A stretch of DNA of 64,000 nucleotides. Origin: Synechococcus sp. ATX 2A4 (GTDB taxonomy: Bacteria; Cyanobacteriota; Cyanobacteriia; PCC-6307; Cyanobiaceae). Shown piece after piece: positions 15,451 through 23,114 of the stretch. The number at the start of each line of letters is the position of its first letter. The stretch's first letter is position 1. The notes under the pieces were generated by a model, which saw only the letters and a program-made list of their open reading frames with translations, was not told where the DNA came from and searched no databases. Made by a program: the position numbers and the translations under genes. The stretch is taken from contig NZ_JAGQCV010000014.1 of the NCBI RefSeq assembly GCF_024346375.1, positions 1 through 64,000 of the forward strand. The letters are read 5' to 3'.

Positions 15451-15681
15451 ATGGAGCTGGTGAACATCCACCAGGCCAAAACCCACCTCTCCCAGTTGCT
15501 GCAGGAGGTGGAACAGGGGCAGGACGTGGTGATCGCCCGCTCGGGGGTACCGATTGCGCGGCTGGTGGCCTGGCAGGCTCCGGCCCAGCCGGTGGCAGCG
15601 CCCGGGGCGATGCGCGGTCAGATCCAGCTGGGTGACGACTTTGAGGCGCCGCTGGATGGGCTGTTCGAGGCGCTGCGGTGA
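15451..15681 (+). CDS. Phd/YefM-type antitoxin
   Basis: 76 residues. MELVNIHQAKTHLSQLLQEVEQGQDVVIARSGVPIARLV is the classical Phd/YefM N-terminal fold, which dimerises and binds operator DNA. The tail QIQLGDDFEAPLDGLFEALR carries the acidic toxin-binding helix. The ATG at 15451 is chosen because the domain begins there; the frame upstream is antisense to the previous gene. The stop overlaps the toxin GTG by four bases (15678-15681). Regulation is probably by the palindrome at 15422-15436. Confidence 0.9.
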   Translation: MELVNIHQAKTHLSQLLQEVEQGQDVVIARSGVPIARLVAWQAPAQPVAAPGAMRGQIQLGDDFEAPLDGLFEALR

Positions 15682-16070
15682 CGCGGCTCCTGCTCGACAC
15701 CCACCTGGTGCTGTGGTGGCTGAATGGCGACCCGCGGCTGCCGGAGCCGGTGGTGGAGCGGGTCCAGGCGCCGGAGGCGGAGGTCTTCGTGAGCCAGGCC
15801 TCGCTGTGGGAGATGGCGATCAAGGTGTCGATCGGCCGGCTGCAGGTGGATCTGCCGGAGCTGGAGCGCCAGGTGCCGCTGCAGGGCTTCCGCTGGCTGC
15901 AGGTCAGCAACACCCATCTGCTGGCGGTGGCAGAGCTGGAGGCCGATGGAGACCATCGCGATCCGTTTGACCGGCTGCTGGTGTGCCAGAGCAGAACCGA
16001 GCCGATGCTGCTGCTGAGTGTGGACCGCCAGTTGCGGCGCTACGGCACCACCGTGAACGTGGTGGGATGA
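15678..16070 (+). CDS. VapC-like PIN-domain toxin
   Basis: 130 residues starting at GTG 15678. The PIN-domain acidic set is complete: D7 (LLLDTHLVLW), E45 (SLWEMAIKVS), D95 and D98 (HRDPFDRLLVCQ) and D116 (LLSVDRQL). This is the Phd-associated VapC subfamily, whose members are site-specific RNases. The cellular target is unknown. It is translationally coupled to the antitoxin. It lies about 150 bases upstream of a tRNA-Arg gene on the other strand; the gap holds nothing recognisable. The module appears functional. Confidence 0.9.
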   Translation: MTRLLLDTHLVLWWLNGDPRLPEPVVERVQAPEAEVFVSQASLWEMAIKVSIGRLQVDLPELERQVPLQGFRWLQVSNTHLLAVAELEADGDHRDPFDRLLVCQSRTEPMLLLSVDRQLRRYGTTVNVVG

Positions 16071-16219
16071 CGCGCCCGTCAGGGGCGCTGCCTGAGAAGT
16101 TTGCTGAACAACCCGGCCGTCTCTGCGACATCGGTCAACCGCTCAACTGAGATGCGCGGTCACCGGGAGCGAATCACTCCACCGGCCAGGGCTCCTGCAG
16201 CGACTGCGTTCAAATGCAC

Positions 16220-16292
<73 letters not shown>

Positions 16293-16338
16293 CTGCGGCC
16301 CATTATGAGCGCCGCCCCCGCGGGCATGATGGACCACG

Positions 16339-16745
16339 AAAGCAGGCGAGGTGGTCGCAATCGGGGCAGCGTCTGGCTTTCGGGCCAGGTGCCGGGCCCG
16401 GTTGAGGAAAGTCCGGGCTCCCGAATGGCCAGGCTTGCTGGGTAACGCCCAGTGCGGGTGACCGTGAGGAGAGTGCCACAGAAACACACCGCCGATGGCC
16501 CAGGGGGTTCGCCCGCCGGGCACAGGCAAGGGTGCAAAGGTGCGGTAAGAGCGCACCAGCAGCATCGAGAGGTGCTGGCTCGGTAAACCCCGGCCGGGAG
16601 CAAGGCCGAGGGACAAGGGTTGGCCATGACACCCGTCCCGCTTCATGTGTGCCGCTCGAGGCCGTTGGTAACAACGGTCCCAGATAGATGATCGCCCCGG
16701 TCCGCTTCGGCGGAACGGAACAGAACCCGGCTTACGTCCTGCTTT
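16339..16745 (+). ncRNA. rnpB: RNase P RNA (class A)
   Basis: About 407 bases with the conserved RNase P RNA landmarks in order: GAGGAAAGTCCGGGC, CACAGAAA, AGGGTGCAAAGGTGCGGTAAGAGCGCACC, GGTAAACCCC, AGATAGATGATCGCC and ACAGAACCCGGCTTAC. The ends were set where AAAGCAGG (16339) pairs with CCTGCTTT (ending 16745) as helix P1. This is the catalytic subunit that removes tRNA 5' leaders. It lies just before rnc, so two RNA-processing genes are neighbours. Confidence 0.95.
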
Positions 16746-16757
16746 CACCCCTTCACG

Positions 16758-17525
16758 ATGACGCCCCCAGGCCCTGCGCTGAGCCCCCGCCGCCAGCGCC
16801 AGCTGCTGGCCTTCCTGGCCAACCTGGGGCTGGAGGAGCCCACGGGCCCATCGGGGCTGGCCCCGATCGATGAGGCCCTCACCCACACCTCCGCCGGCCT
16901 GGCGCGCAACCATGAGCGCCTGGAGTTTCTCGGCGATGCGGTGCTGCGGCTGGCCGCCTCCGAGCACCTGCAACGCCTTCACCCGCAGCTGAGCGTGGGC
17001 GCGCGCGCTGAGCTGCGGGCCCAGATCGTCAGCGACCGCTGGCTGGCGGAACTGGGCGAACGCTGCGGCATCGATGCGGTGGTGCGGCTCGGCGCCATGG
17101 CGGCCGGGGATGCCGCCGCGCGGCCCACGATCCGCGCCGAAGCCTGTGAAGCCCTGATCGGCGCGCTCTATGAAGCCTGGGGCACGCTGGAGCCGGTGCA
17201 TGGCTGGCTCTCCCCCCACTGGTCGGAGAGCATCGCGGCGCTGCTGGCCGATCCGCACCGCCACAACTGGAAGCAGGCCCTGCAGGAATGGACCCAGGCG
17301 CGGGGGCTGGGGCTGCCCGTCTACCGCGGTGAGGAATGCAGCCAGCTGCATGGCGATCCCCGCCGCTTCCACAGCACCGTCGCCGTGGCCACCAGCGCAA
17401 CGGCGGATCCGCTGGGCGAAGGCTGGGGCCGTTCGCGCCGCGAGGCGGAGCAACAGGCGGCCAGCGCGGCGCTCAAGGCGCTGGAGCAGGGCGCCGTGGA
17501 ACTCAGGCCTGCTCCAGGCTGCTGA
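16758..17525 (+). CDS. rnc: ribonuclease III
   Basis: 255 residues. The RNase III signature HERLEFLGDAVL (52-63, with E53 and D60) and the second acidic helix EACEALIGALYEA show an intact metal site. The C-terminal double-stranded RNA-binding domain runs from about residue 172 (NWKQALQEWTQARGLGLPVY) to the Ala-rich helix REAEQQAASAALKAL. The enzyme cuts double-stranded RNA in rRNA and mRNA processing. The ATG at 16758 lies 12 bases after rnpB, so the two may be co-transcribed. The 3' end overlaps the convergent ndhS gene by 23 bases. Confidence 0.95.
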   Translation: MTPPGPALSPRRQRQLLAFLANLGLEEPTGPSGLAPIDEALTHTSAGLARNHERLEFLGDAVLRLAASEHLQRLHPQLSVGARAELRAQIVSDRWLAELGERCGIDAVVRLGAMAAGDAAARPTIRAEACEALIGALYEAWGTLEPVHGWLSPHWSESIAALLADPHRHNWKQALQEWTQARGLGLPVYRGEECSQLHGDPRRFHSTVAVATSATADPLGEGWGRSRREAEQQAASAALKALEQGAVELRPAPGC

Positions 17526-17688
17526 GGGGCAGGGTCACCAGCTTGTCCCAGTTGCCGCCCTCGAACAGCACCGCCACCTGCTTGCCGCTGAGGCGCTGCA
17601 CGAAGCCGCGGTAGCCGTTGTAGATCGAGCGTGGGTCGCGAACCACCACGGTGGACCCGGGCAGGATCGGCAGCGTGCTGACAGCCAT
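17503..17688 (-). CDS. ndhS: NAD(P)H-quinone oxidoreductase subunit S
   Basis: 61 residues. LPILPGSTVVVRDPRSIYNGYRGFVQRLSGKQVAVLFEGGNWDKLVTLPLSSLE is an SH3-like barrel that matches NdhS, the subunit of the cyanobacterial NDH-1 complex that helps dock reduced ferredoxin. It acts on the cytoplasmic side of the thylakoid membrane in cyclic electron flow. This gene is a strong cyanobacterial marker. Its coding end overlaps rnc on the opposite strand (17503-17525), and it diverges from rimM across 52 bases. Confidence 0.9.
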   Translation of the reverse strand: MAVSTLPILPGSTVVVRDPRSIYNGYRGFVQRLSGKQVAVLFEGGNWDKLVTLPLSSLEQA

Positions 17689-17740
17689 CGGTGGTCGTGA
17701 GGGGTGGCGCCATTATCGAGGCTGATGCAGGCAAGCGGGG

Positions 17741-18325
17741 ATGGCAAAAGGGGCACCACCGCGCCGTGATGGGGCAGACCACCCGCCCAAGGAGGCCCCG
17801 GCGGCCGATCCCTGGCTGGTGGTGGGGCGGATCGTGGCCGCCCAGGGCCTGGAAGGGGAGCTGCGCGTGCTTCCCCGCACCGATTTCCCGGAGCGCTTCA
17901 CCCGCCCGGGCCCCCGCTGGCTGCGGCGGCAGCAAGAGCCCCCCCAGCCCGTGCGCCTGCTCAGCGGCCGCCAGCTGCCGGGGCGGGAGCTGTTCGTGGT
18001 GCGGCTGGAGGGGATCGCCAACCGCTCAGCGGCGGAGGCGATTGTTGATCGCGACCTGCTGGTGGAAGCCAGTGACCGCCCGCCCCTGGCCGAAGGGGAG
18101 TTTCACCTGTTCGATCTGCAGGGGCTGGAGGTGCGACTGGCGCCCGCCGGCACGCCGATCGGCACCGTCGTCGACCTGATCCATGCCGGCAACGACCTGC
18201 TGGAGGTGCGGTTGAGCGAGGGACGGCGGGTGCTGATCCCCTTTGTGACTCCGATCGTGCCGCGCGTGGAGATCAGCGAAGGATGGCTGGAAATCACGCC
18301 GCCGCCGGGTTTGCTCGATGCCTGA
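17741..18325 (+). CDS. rimM: ribosome maturation factor RimM
   Basis: 194 residues. After a 25-residue basic lead comes the RimM N-domain ([29 protein letters not shown]). The PRC-barrel C-domain follows ([13 protein letters not shown], then [16 protein letters not shown] and [13 protein letters not shown]). RimM binds S19 and assists 30S head assembly. The length is slightly over the usual 170-180 because of the N-terminal extension; the ATG at 17741 is the only good start in the short gap after ndhS. It is followed at 40 bases by manC. Confidence 0.95.
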   Translation: MAKGAPPRRDGADHPPKEAPAADPWLVVGRIVAAQGLEGELRVLPRTDFPERFTRPGPRWLRRQQEPPQPVRLLSGRQLPGRELFVVRLEGIANRSAAEAIVDRDLLVEASDRPPLAEGEFHLFDLQGLEVRLAPAGTPIGTVVDLIHAGNDLLEVRLSEGRRVLIPFVTPIVPRVEISEGWLEITPPPGLLDA

Positions 18326-18364
18326 GCCCCTCCATAAACTGCCTGCACACGTGGACTGCCGACC

Positions 18365-19864
18365 ATGAGCCCTGCAGCCACGGCCCTCATGCCGGTGATT
18401 CTCTGCGGAGGAACCGGCACCCGCCTCTGGCCGCTCTCGCGCGCCTCCTACCCGAAGCAATACTGGGCGCTGGCCGGCAACGATGACGCCACCCTGCTGC
18501 AGCAGACCCAGCAACGGCTGGAGGGCCTGCCGCAGCTCGCCCCGCCGCTGCTCGTCTGCAACGAAGACCACCGCTTCATCGTGGCCGAGCAGATGCGCCA
18601 GATCGGCGTGGACCCCGGCGCGATCCTGCTGGAGCCGGTGGGGCGCAACACCGCCCCGGCGATCGCCGTAGCCGCCCTGCAGGCCACCGCCCGCGGTGAG
18701 GATCCGCTGCTGCTGGTGCTGGCCGCCGATCACGTGATCCGCGATGCCGCCGCCTTCCGGACGGCGATCACGGCGGGCCGCCCGGCCGCTTGCGCCGGCC
18801 GCCTGGTGACCTTCGGCATCGTGCCCACCGCGCCGGAAACCGGCTACGGCTACATCGAAGCGGCCCTGCCCTTCAGCGCCGGCGCCAATGGCGCCGCCGC
18901 CGGCCCGCAGGAGCCGGTGCCGATTGCCCGCTTCGTGGAGAAACCCGACCGGGCCACTGCCGAGCACTTCCTCGCCTCAGGCCGCTTCACCTGGAACAGC
19001 GGCATGTTCCTGTTCAAGGCCAGCACCATCCTGGCCGAGCTGGAGCGGCTCACGCCCGAGCTGGTGAGCGCCTGCCGCGCCGCGCTTGAACAGGATTCCG
19101 CCGATCTGGATTTCCTGCGCCTGGAGCAGGAATCCTTTGCCAGCTGCCCCAGCCTGGCCATCGACGTGGCCGTGATGGAGCGTACGGTGCTCGGTTCGGT
19201 GCTGCCGCTGGAAGCGGGCTGGAGCGATGTGGGCAGCTGGAGCGCCCTGTGGGACACCGGCGAGCGGGATGCCTCGGGCAATGTGCTGCGCGGCCGGGTG
19301 ATCAGCGAGGGATCGCGCAACTGCTATCTGCGCAGCGAGCACCGGCTGGTGGTGGGGCTCGGCATTGAAAATCTGGTGGTGGTCGAAACCGACGATGCGG
19401 TGCTGGTCGCCCATCGCGACCGGGCGCAGGAGGTCAAGACGATCGTGAACCAACTGGAAGCGGCCGGCGCCTCAGAAGGCAAGGCCCACCGGCGCATCTA
19501 CCGCCCCTGGGGCCACTACGACGGCGTGGTGGAGGGGGAGCGCTGGCAGGTGAAGAAGCTGCTGGTGAAACCGGGCGCCTCACTCTCCCTGCAGATGCAC
19601 CACCACCGGGCCGAGCACTGGGTGGTGGTGAAAGGCACCGCCGTGGTGGAGAAAGACGGCCTCCAGGAGATGGTGGGCGAGAACCAGAGCACGTACATCC
19701 CGCTCGGCTCGAAGCACCGGCTGTCAAACCCCGGCAAGATCGCCGTGGAGATGATCGAGGTGCAGAGCGGCCCCTATCTCGGCGAAGACGACATCGTGCG
19801 CTTCGATGACGTCTACGGCCGCATCGACGCCCCCCACCGCGGCGTCACCCAGCCGGCCAGCTGA
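18365..19864 (+). CDS. manC: mannose-1-phosphate guanylyltransferase / mannose-6-phosphate isomerase
   Basis: 499 residues, bifunctional ManC type. The nucleotidyltransferase domain has CGGTGTRLWPLSRASYPKQ (14-32), the VEKPD site and WNSGMFLF. The C-terminal cupin domain begins near residue 380 (YRPWGHYDGVV) and holds LSLQMHHHRAEHWVVVKGTA and the last strand YIPLGSKHRLSN. It supplies GDP-mannose for polysaccharides, lipopolysaccharide and fucose or rhamnose derivatives. Start ATG 18365 follows rimM closely. galE on the other strand converges on it, so two nucleotide-sugar genes adjoin. Confidence 0.95.
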   Translation: MSPAATALMPVILCGGTGTRLWPLSRASYPKQYWALAGNDDATLLQQTQQRLEGLPQLAPPLLVCNEDHRFIVAEQMRQIGVDPGAILLEPVGRNTAPAIAVAALQATARGEDPLLLVLAADHVIRDAAAFRTAITAGRPAACAGRLVTFGIVPTAPETGYGYIEAALPFSAGANGAAAGPQEPVPIARFVEKPDRATAEHFLASGRFTWNSGMFLFKASTILAELERLTPELVSACRAALEQDSADLDFLRLEQESFASCPSLAIDVAVMERTVLGSVLPLEAGWSDVGSWSALWDTGERDASGNVLRGRVISEGSRNCYLRSEHRLVVGLGIENLVVVETDDAVLVAHRDRAQEVKTIVNQLEAAGASEGKAHRRIYRPWGHYDGVVEGERWQVKKLLVKPGASLSLQMHHHRAEHWVVVKGTAVVEKDGLQEMVGENQSTYIPLGSKHRLSNPGKIAVEMIEVQSGPYLGEDDIVRFDDVYGRIDAPHRGVTQPAS

Positions 19865-19886
19865 CGCTCAACTGGCTAGCTGACGC

Positions 19887-20912
19887 TCAAAAGGGGCCAT
19901 ACCCCGCCGGATTGGCAGATTGCCACGCCCAGCCGTCGCGGCAGATGGCGTCGAGGCCGCGCTCGGTGCGCCAGCCCAGCCGCTCGGCCGCCAGGGCGGG
20001 ATCCGCCACCGACACCGCCACGTCCCCCGGGCGGCGGTCTTCGATCCGATAGGCGATCGGCCGGCCGCTGGCCCGCTCATAGGCGCGCACCACCTCCAGC
20101 ACTGAATGGCCTGCGCCGCTGCCGAGGTTGAGGGTCAACCGCTGGGGAGCTTCCGCCAGCAGCACCTCCAGGGCGGCGCGATGGCCGTCGGCGAGGTCCA
20201 TCACATGGATGTAATCGCGCACGCCGGTGCCATCCGCCGTCGGCCAGTCACCACCGAACACGCGCAGGAAGGGCCGCCGGCCGATCGCCACCTGGCTCAC
20301 GAAGGGAAAGAGGTTGTTGGGCAGGCCGCCGGGGTCTTCGCCGATGCGGCCGCTGGGATGGGCACCGCAGGGGTTGAAGTAGCGCAGCAGCGCCACCCGC
20401 CAACCGGGTTCGCTGGCCGCCACATCCGCCAGCAGCCGCTCCACCGCCGCCTTGGTCTCGCCGTAGGGGTTCACCGGCGCCACCGGCGCGGATTCGGGGA
20501 TCGGCACCACGGCGGTGAAGCCGTAGAGCGTGGCGCTGCTGCTGAACACGATCGTGCGGCAACCGGCCTGGCGCATGGCCGCCAGCAGCCGCACGCTGCC
20601 GCCCACGTTCACATCCCAGTAGCGCAGGGGGTCGGCCACCGACTCCCCCACCGCCTTGCAGCCCGCCAGATGAATCACGGCATCGATCGGTGCGTCGCCG
20701 GCAAAGGCCTGCTCCAGCGCCGCCGGATCACGGATGTCGCCTTCGATCAGCCGCAGCGGCGCCCCCGCCAGCTCCTCAACCCGGCGCAGCGCTTCCGGGG
20801 AGCTGTTGGAGAAGTCGTCGAGCACCACCAGCCGATGGCCCAGCTGCAGCAGCAGCACGCACAGGTGACTGCCGATGAAGCCCGCCCCACCGGTGATCAG
20901 AAGCGCGGCCAT
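19887..20912 (-). CDS. galE: UDP-glucose 4-epimerase
   Basis: 341 residues, an extended short-chain dehydrogenase. The NAD site is GGAGFIGSH (8-16), the catalytic serine lies in FSSSATLYG (124-126), and the Y150-x3-K154 pair lies in NPYGETK. Substrate motifs NLFPFVSQVAIGRR and GVRDYIHVMDLADGH are those of GalE, giving UDP-glucose/UDP-galactose interconversion for cell-surface glycans. The C-terminal end (CRDGWAWQSANPAGY) is typical. It ends 23 bases from manC. Confidence 0.95.
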   Translation of the reverse strand: MAALLITGGAGFIGSHLCVLLLQLGHRLVVLDDFSNSSPEALRRVEELAGAPLRLIEGDIRDPAALEQAFAGDAPIDAVIHLAGCKAVGESVADPLRYWDVNVGGSVRLLAAMRQAGCRTIVFSSSATLYGFTAVVPIPESAPVAPVNPYGETKAAVERLLADVAASEPGWRVALLRYFNPCGAHPSGRIGEDPGGLPNNLFPFVSQVAIGRRPFLRVFGGDWPTADGTGVRDYIHVMDLADGHRAALEVLLAEAPQRLTLNLGSGAGHSVLEVVRAYERASGRPIAYRIEDRRPGDVAVSVADPALAAERLGWRTERGLDAICRDGWAWQSANPAGYGPF

Positions 20913-20985
20913 TGCAAAGGCTGGGTGTGCTTTTTGACCCTACCTATCGACGCAGGCGGAATCACACCGCACCGCCAGGGCCGCT

Positions 20986-23112
20986 TCAACCCAGGCGCAG
21001 ATCGATGGTGCGCAGACCGGCCGCCGGCAATGGCCAGGGGGGAGCCTCCAGCGGCTCGATCGCCTCCGTATCGCGCACGAATTCGTGCGGCTCGCCATCG
21101 CGGCGGAAACAGGCCAGCCGCTCCCCACTTGCCGCCGCAAGGATCTCCAGTTGCAGAGGCAACTGGTTGGCAATGCAGGGATGCAGGGAGGGGAACAGGC
21201 TGCTATGGCGGTACCGGATCCCCAGCCAGCCGTCCCCGAGCGGCAGGTCACGGCCGCAGAGCCGCAGCCGGTGGGTGTCGAGGAACGCCTCGTTCACCCG
21301 CAGCTCCAGGCGCTGCAGGGAGCTGTCGACGAAGCGGCTGGTGGTGCCCCCTTCCGCCGGGGTGTCGCACAGCAGCGGCCACGGCTCCAGGGCACGACGG
21401 ATCTCGAGCCGGGCCCCATGCCGCTCCCAGGAGAGCAGCAGGGGGAAGCGCCAGTTCCAGATCTGCCGGTAGGGCTCGGGCTGCATGTCGAGGCCGTCGG
21501 CATCCAGCTGCTGCAGCACTTGTTGCAGATCGCTCCAGAGCGCATGGGGCAGCAGGGCTTCATCGTGCAACTGCTCGCCGAAGGGGATCAGCGCGGTGGG
21601 GCGATGCACCGGATCCAGCAGGTGTGCCGCCAACGCACTCCAGAGCAGGGCGATCGCCGCGGCCCACTCCGCCTTGGGCAGGGCTTCGATCGCGCGGAAT
21701 TCGATCAGGCCCTGGCAGCCGCTGGGCCAGGCGGGATTCCAGAACTTGTCGAAGCTGATTTCACTGCGATGGGTGTTGCCGCTGCGATCAGCATGAAGGT
21801 GGCGCAGGGTTTCACTCACCAGCACCCGCTGATCGCCCTCGGGCAGTTGCTCCAGCGCGCTGTGGGCCAGGCGGAGATCAAGGGCACTGGCGCTGCCCTC
21901 ATCCAGCCGCGGCGCCTGGGAGGACGGCCCCACCGAGTTGTTACTGAACAGGTAAGAGAGGCTGGGATGGCGTTGCCAAAAGCGCAGGATCGCCACCAGC
22001 CAGGAGGGCCGACTGAAGAAGGGGTTCGCCTCGAGGCTGGCACCGCCCCAGAGCAGGTGGTTGCCGCCCCCGGTGCCCTGCTGCTCCAGGCCCTCCCCCT
22101 TCAAGCTGCACAGGCCCACGGCTGCCCCTGCCTCGGCCAGGGTCTGCATCCAGCCGGCGTAGTCGGCCCAGCCGTGGCACACCGGCAGATTGACCTCCAG
22201 CACGCCGGGGTCGGCGGTGAGGCCCAGCACCTGCCACTGGCCGTCCACATCGACGGGCAGCATGCCGCTGAGTTCAGGCCGGCTCCAGCCCTCGCTGGCG
22301 GCGGCGATCACCTTCAGCAGCTGGTGCAGGGGCTCGCGCGCCAGCGGCGGTAGAAACAGGTTCCAGCTGTCCTCGCGGATCTCCAGCGTCAGCACCTGGC
22401 GCAGCACTCCCTCGGGGAAATGCTCAAGCGGCAGGCGCAGTCCGGCAGGGCCCGAGGCCGGCAGCAGGCGGCAACGGCGCTTTTCGAGGTTCCACTCCGC
22501 CGCCTGCCAACCCTCGGGATCGCCCTCCTCAGTGGCTTCGGCGTGGTGGCAGAGCGGCACCGCCCAGATGCGGTTGTCCGGGGCCAGGGGATCTTTCAGC
22601 TTGAGCGGGGTGAACGCGCAGCCCAGGGCCGCACCGACGGCCTCCAGAAAGGCCTTGGCCCGTTTGCGGGGCAGGGAGGGCAGTTCGGTCGGCGTGCGTG
22701 GCTCCGGCGGCCGGCCCGCTGCGGCGTCCTGGGGCCAGCGCACCAGGGGCAGGCCATCAAGGCCGGTGATCAGCCGCAGCGCCCAGCGCGGGTTCACCTC
22801 GCCGTCGTAGCGCTTGCCCGGGCAATACATCAAGGTGCTGCCGGGCCAGGTGCGCCGCTGAATCTGTGCCGCCAGCGCATGGGCATAGGCCAGCTTGGTG
22901 GGCCCATCGGCGGTGACCGACCACTCGGCTCCCTCGGGCTTGAGCGGCACATAGGTGGGCTCACCGCCCAGGGTGAGGTGGATGCCCTCGGCCCGCAGCC
23001 GGTGCTCCGCTTCGATGGCCGTGTCCGCCATCCAGGCGGGTGTGGTCGTCAGGGGAGGTGGCGCAGGCCGTTGCAGGGAGTCGGCGGGCGCAGACGCGGG
23101 GGTGACGGTCAT
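20986..23112 (-). CDS. DUF2126 protein (transglutaminase-associated)
   Basis: 708 residues. The family blocks are LTLGGEPTYVPL near residue 45, HALAAQIQRRTWPGSTLMYCPGKRYDGEVNPRWAL, and GLTADPGVLEVNLPVCHGWADY, GGNHLLWGGA and SYLFSNNSVGPSSQAPR. These are DUF2126 (COG4196), which resembles amidoligase or glutamine-synthetase-like enzymes. In many bacteria it is fused behind a transglutaminase domain; here that domain is a separate gene at 25711. The ATG at 23112 lies two bases after the glgP stop, so translation is coupled. The activity is not known. Literature predictions place it with peptide-forming ATP-grasp neighbours. Confidence 0.85.
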   Translation of the reverse strand: MTVTPASAPADSLQRPAPPPLTTTPAWMADTAIEAEHRLRAEGIHLTLGGEPTYVPLKPEGAEWSVTADGPTKLAYAHALAAQIQRRTWPGSTLMYCPGKRYDGEVNPRWALRLITGLDGLPLVRWPQDAAAGRPPEPRTPTELPSLPRKRAKAFLEAVGAALGCAFTPLKLKDPLAPDNRIWAVPLCHHAEATEEGDPEGWQAAEWNLEKRRCRLLPASGPAGLRLPLEHFPEGVLRQVLTLEIREDSWNLFLPPLAREPLHQLLKVIAAASEGWSRPELSGMLPVDVDGQWQVLGLTADPGVLEVNLPVCHGWADYAGWMQTLAEAGAAVGLCSLKGEGLEQQGTGGGNHLLWGGASLEANPFFSRPSWLVAILRFWQRHPSLSYLFSNNSVGPSSQAPRLDEGSASALDLRLAHSALEQLPEGDQRVLVSETLRHLHADRSGNTHRSEISFDKFWNPAWPSGCQGLIEFRAIEALPKAEWAAAIALLWSALAAHLLDPVHRPTALIPFGEQLHDEALLPHALWSDLQQVLQQLDADGLDMQPEPYRQIWNWRFPLLLSWERHGARLEIRRALEPWPLLCDTPAEGGTTSRFVDSSLQRLELRVNEAFLDTHRLRLCGRDLPLGDGWLGIRYRHSSLFPSLHPCIANQLPLQLEILAAASGERLACFRRDGEPHEFVRDTEAIEPLEAPPWPLPAAGLRTIDLRLG

Positions 23113-23114
23113 GG

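Noticed and set aside
16303-17453. Minus-strand frames across rnpB and rnc
   Set aside because: The region is explained by RNase P RNA and RNase III on the plus strand; the frames carry no domain features.
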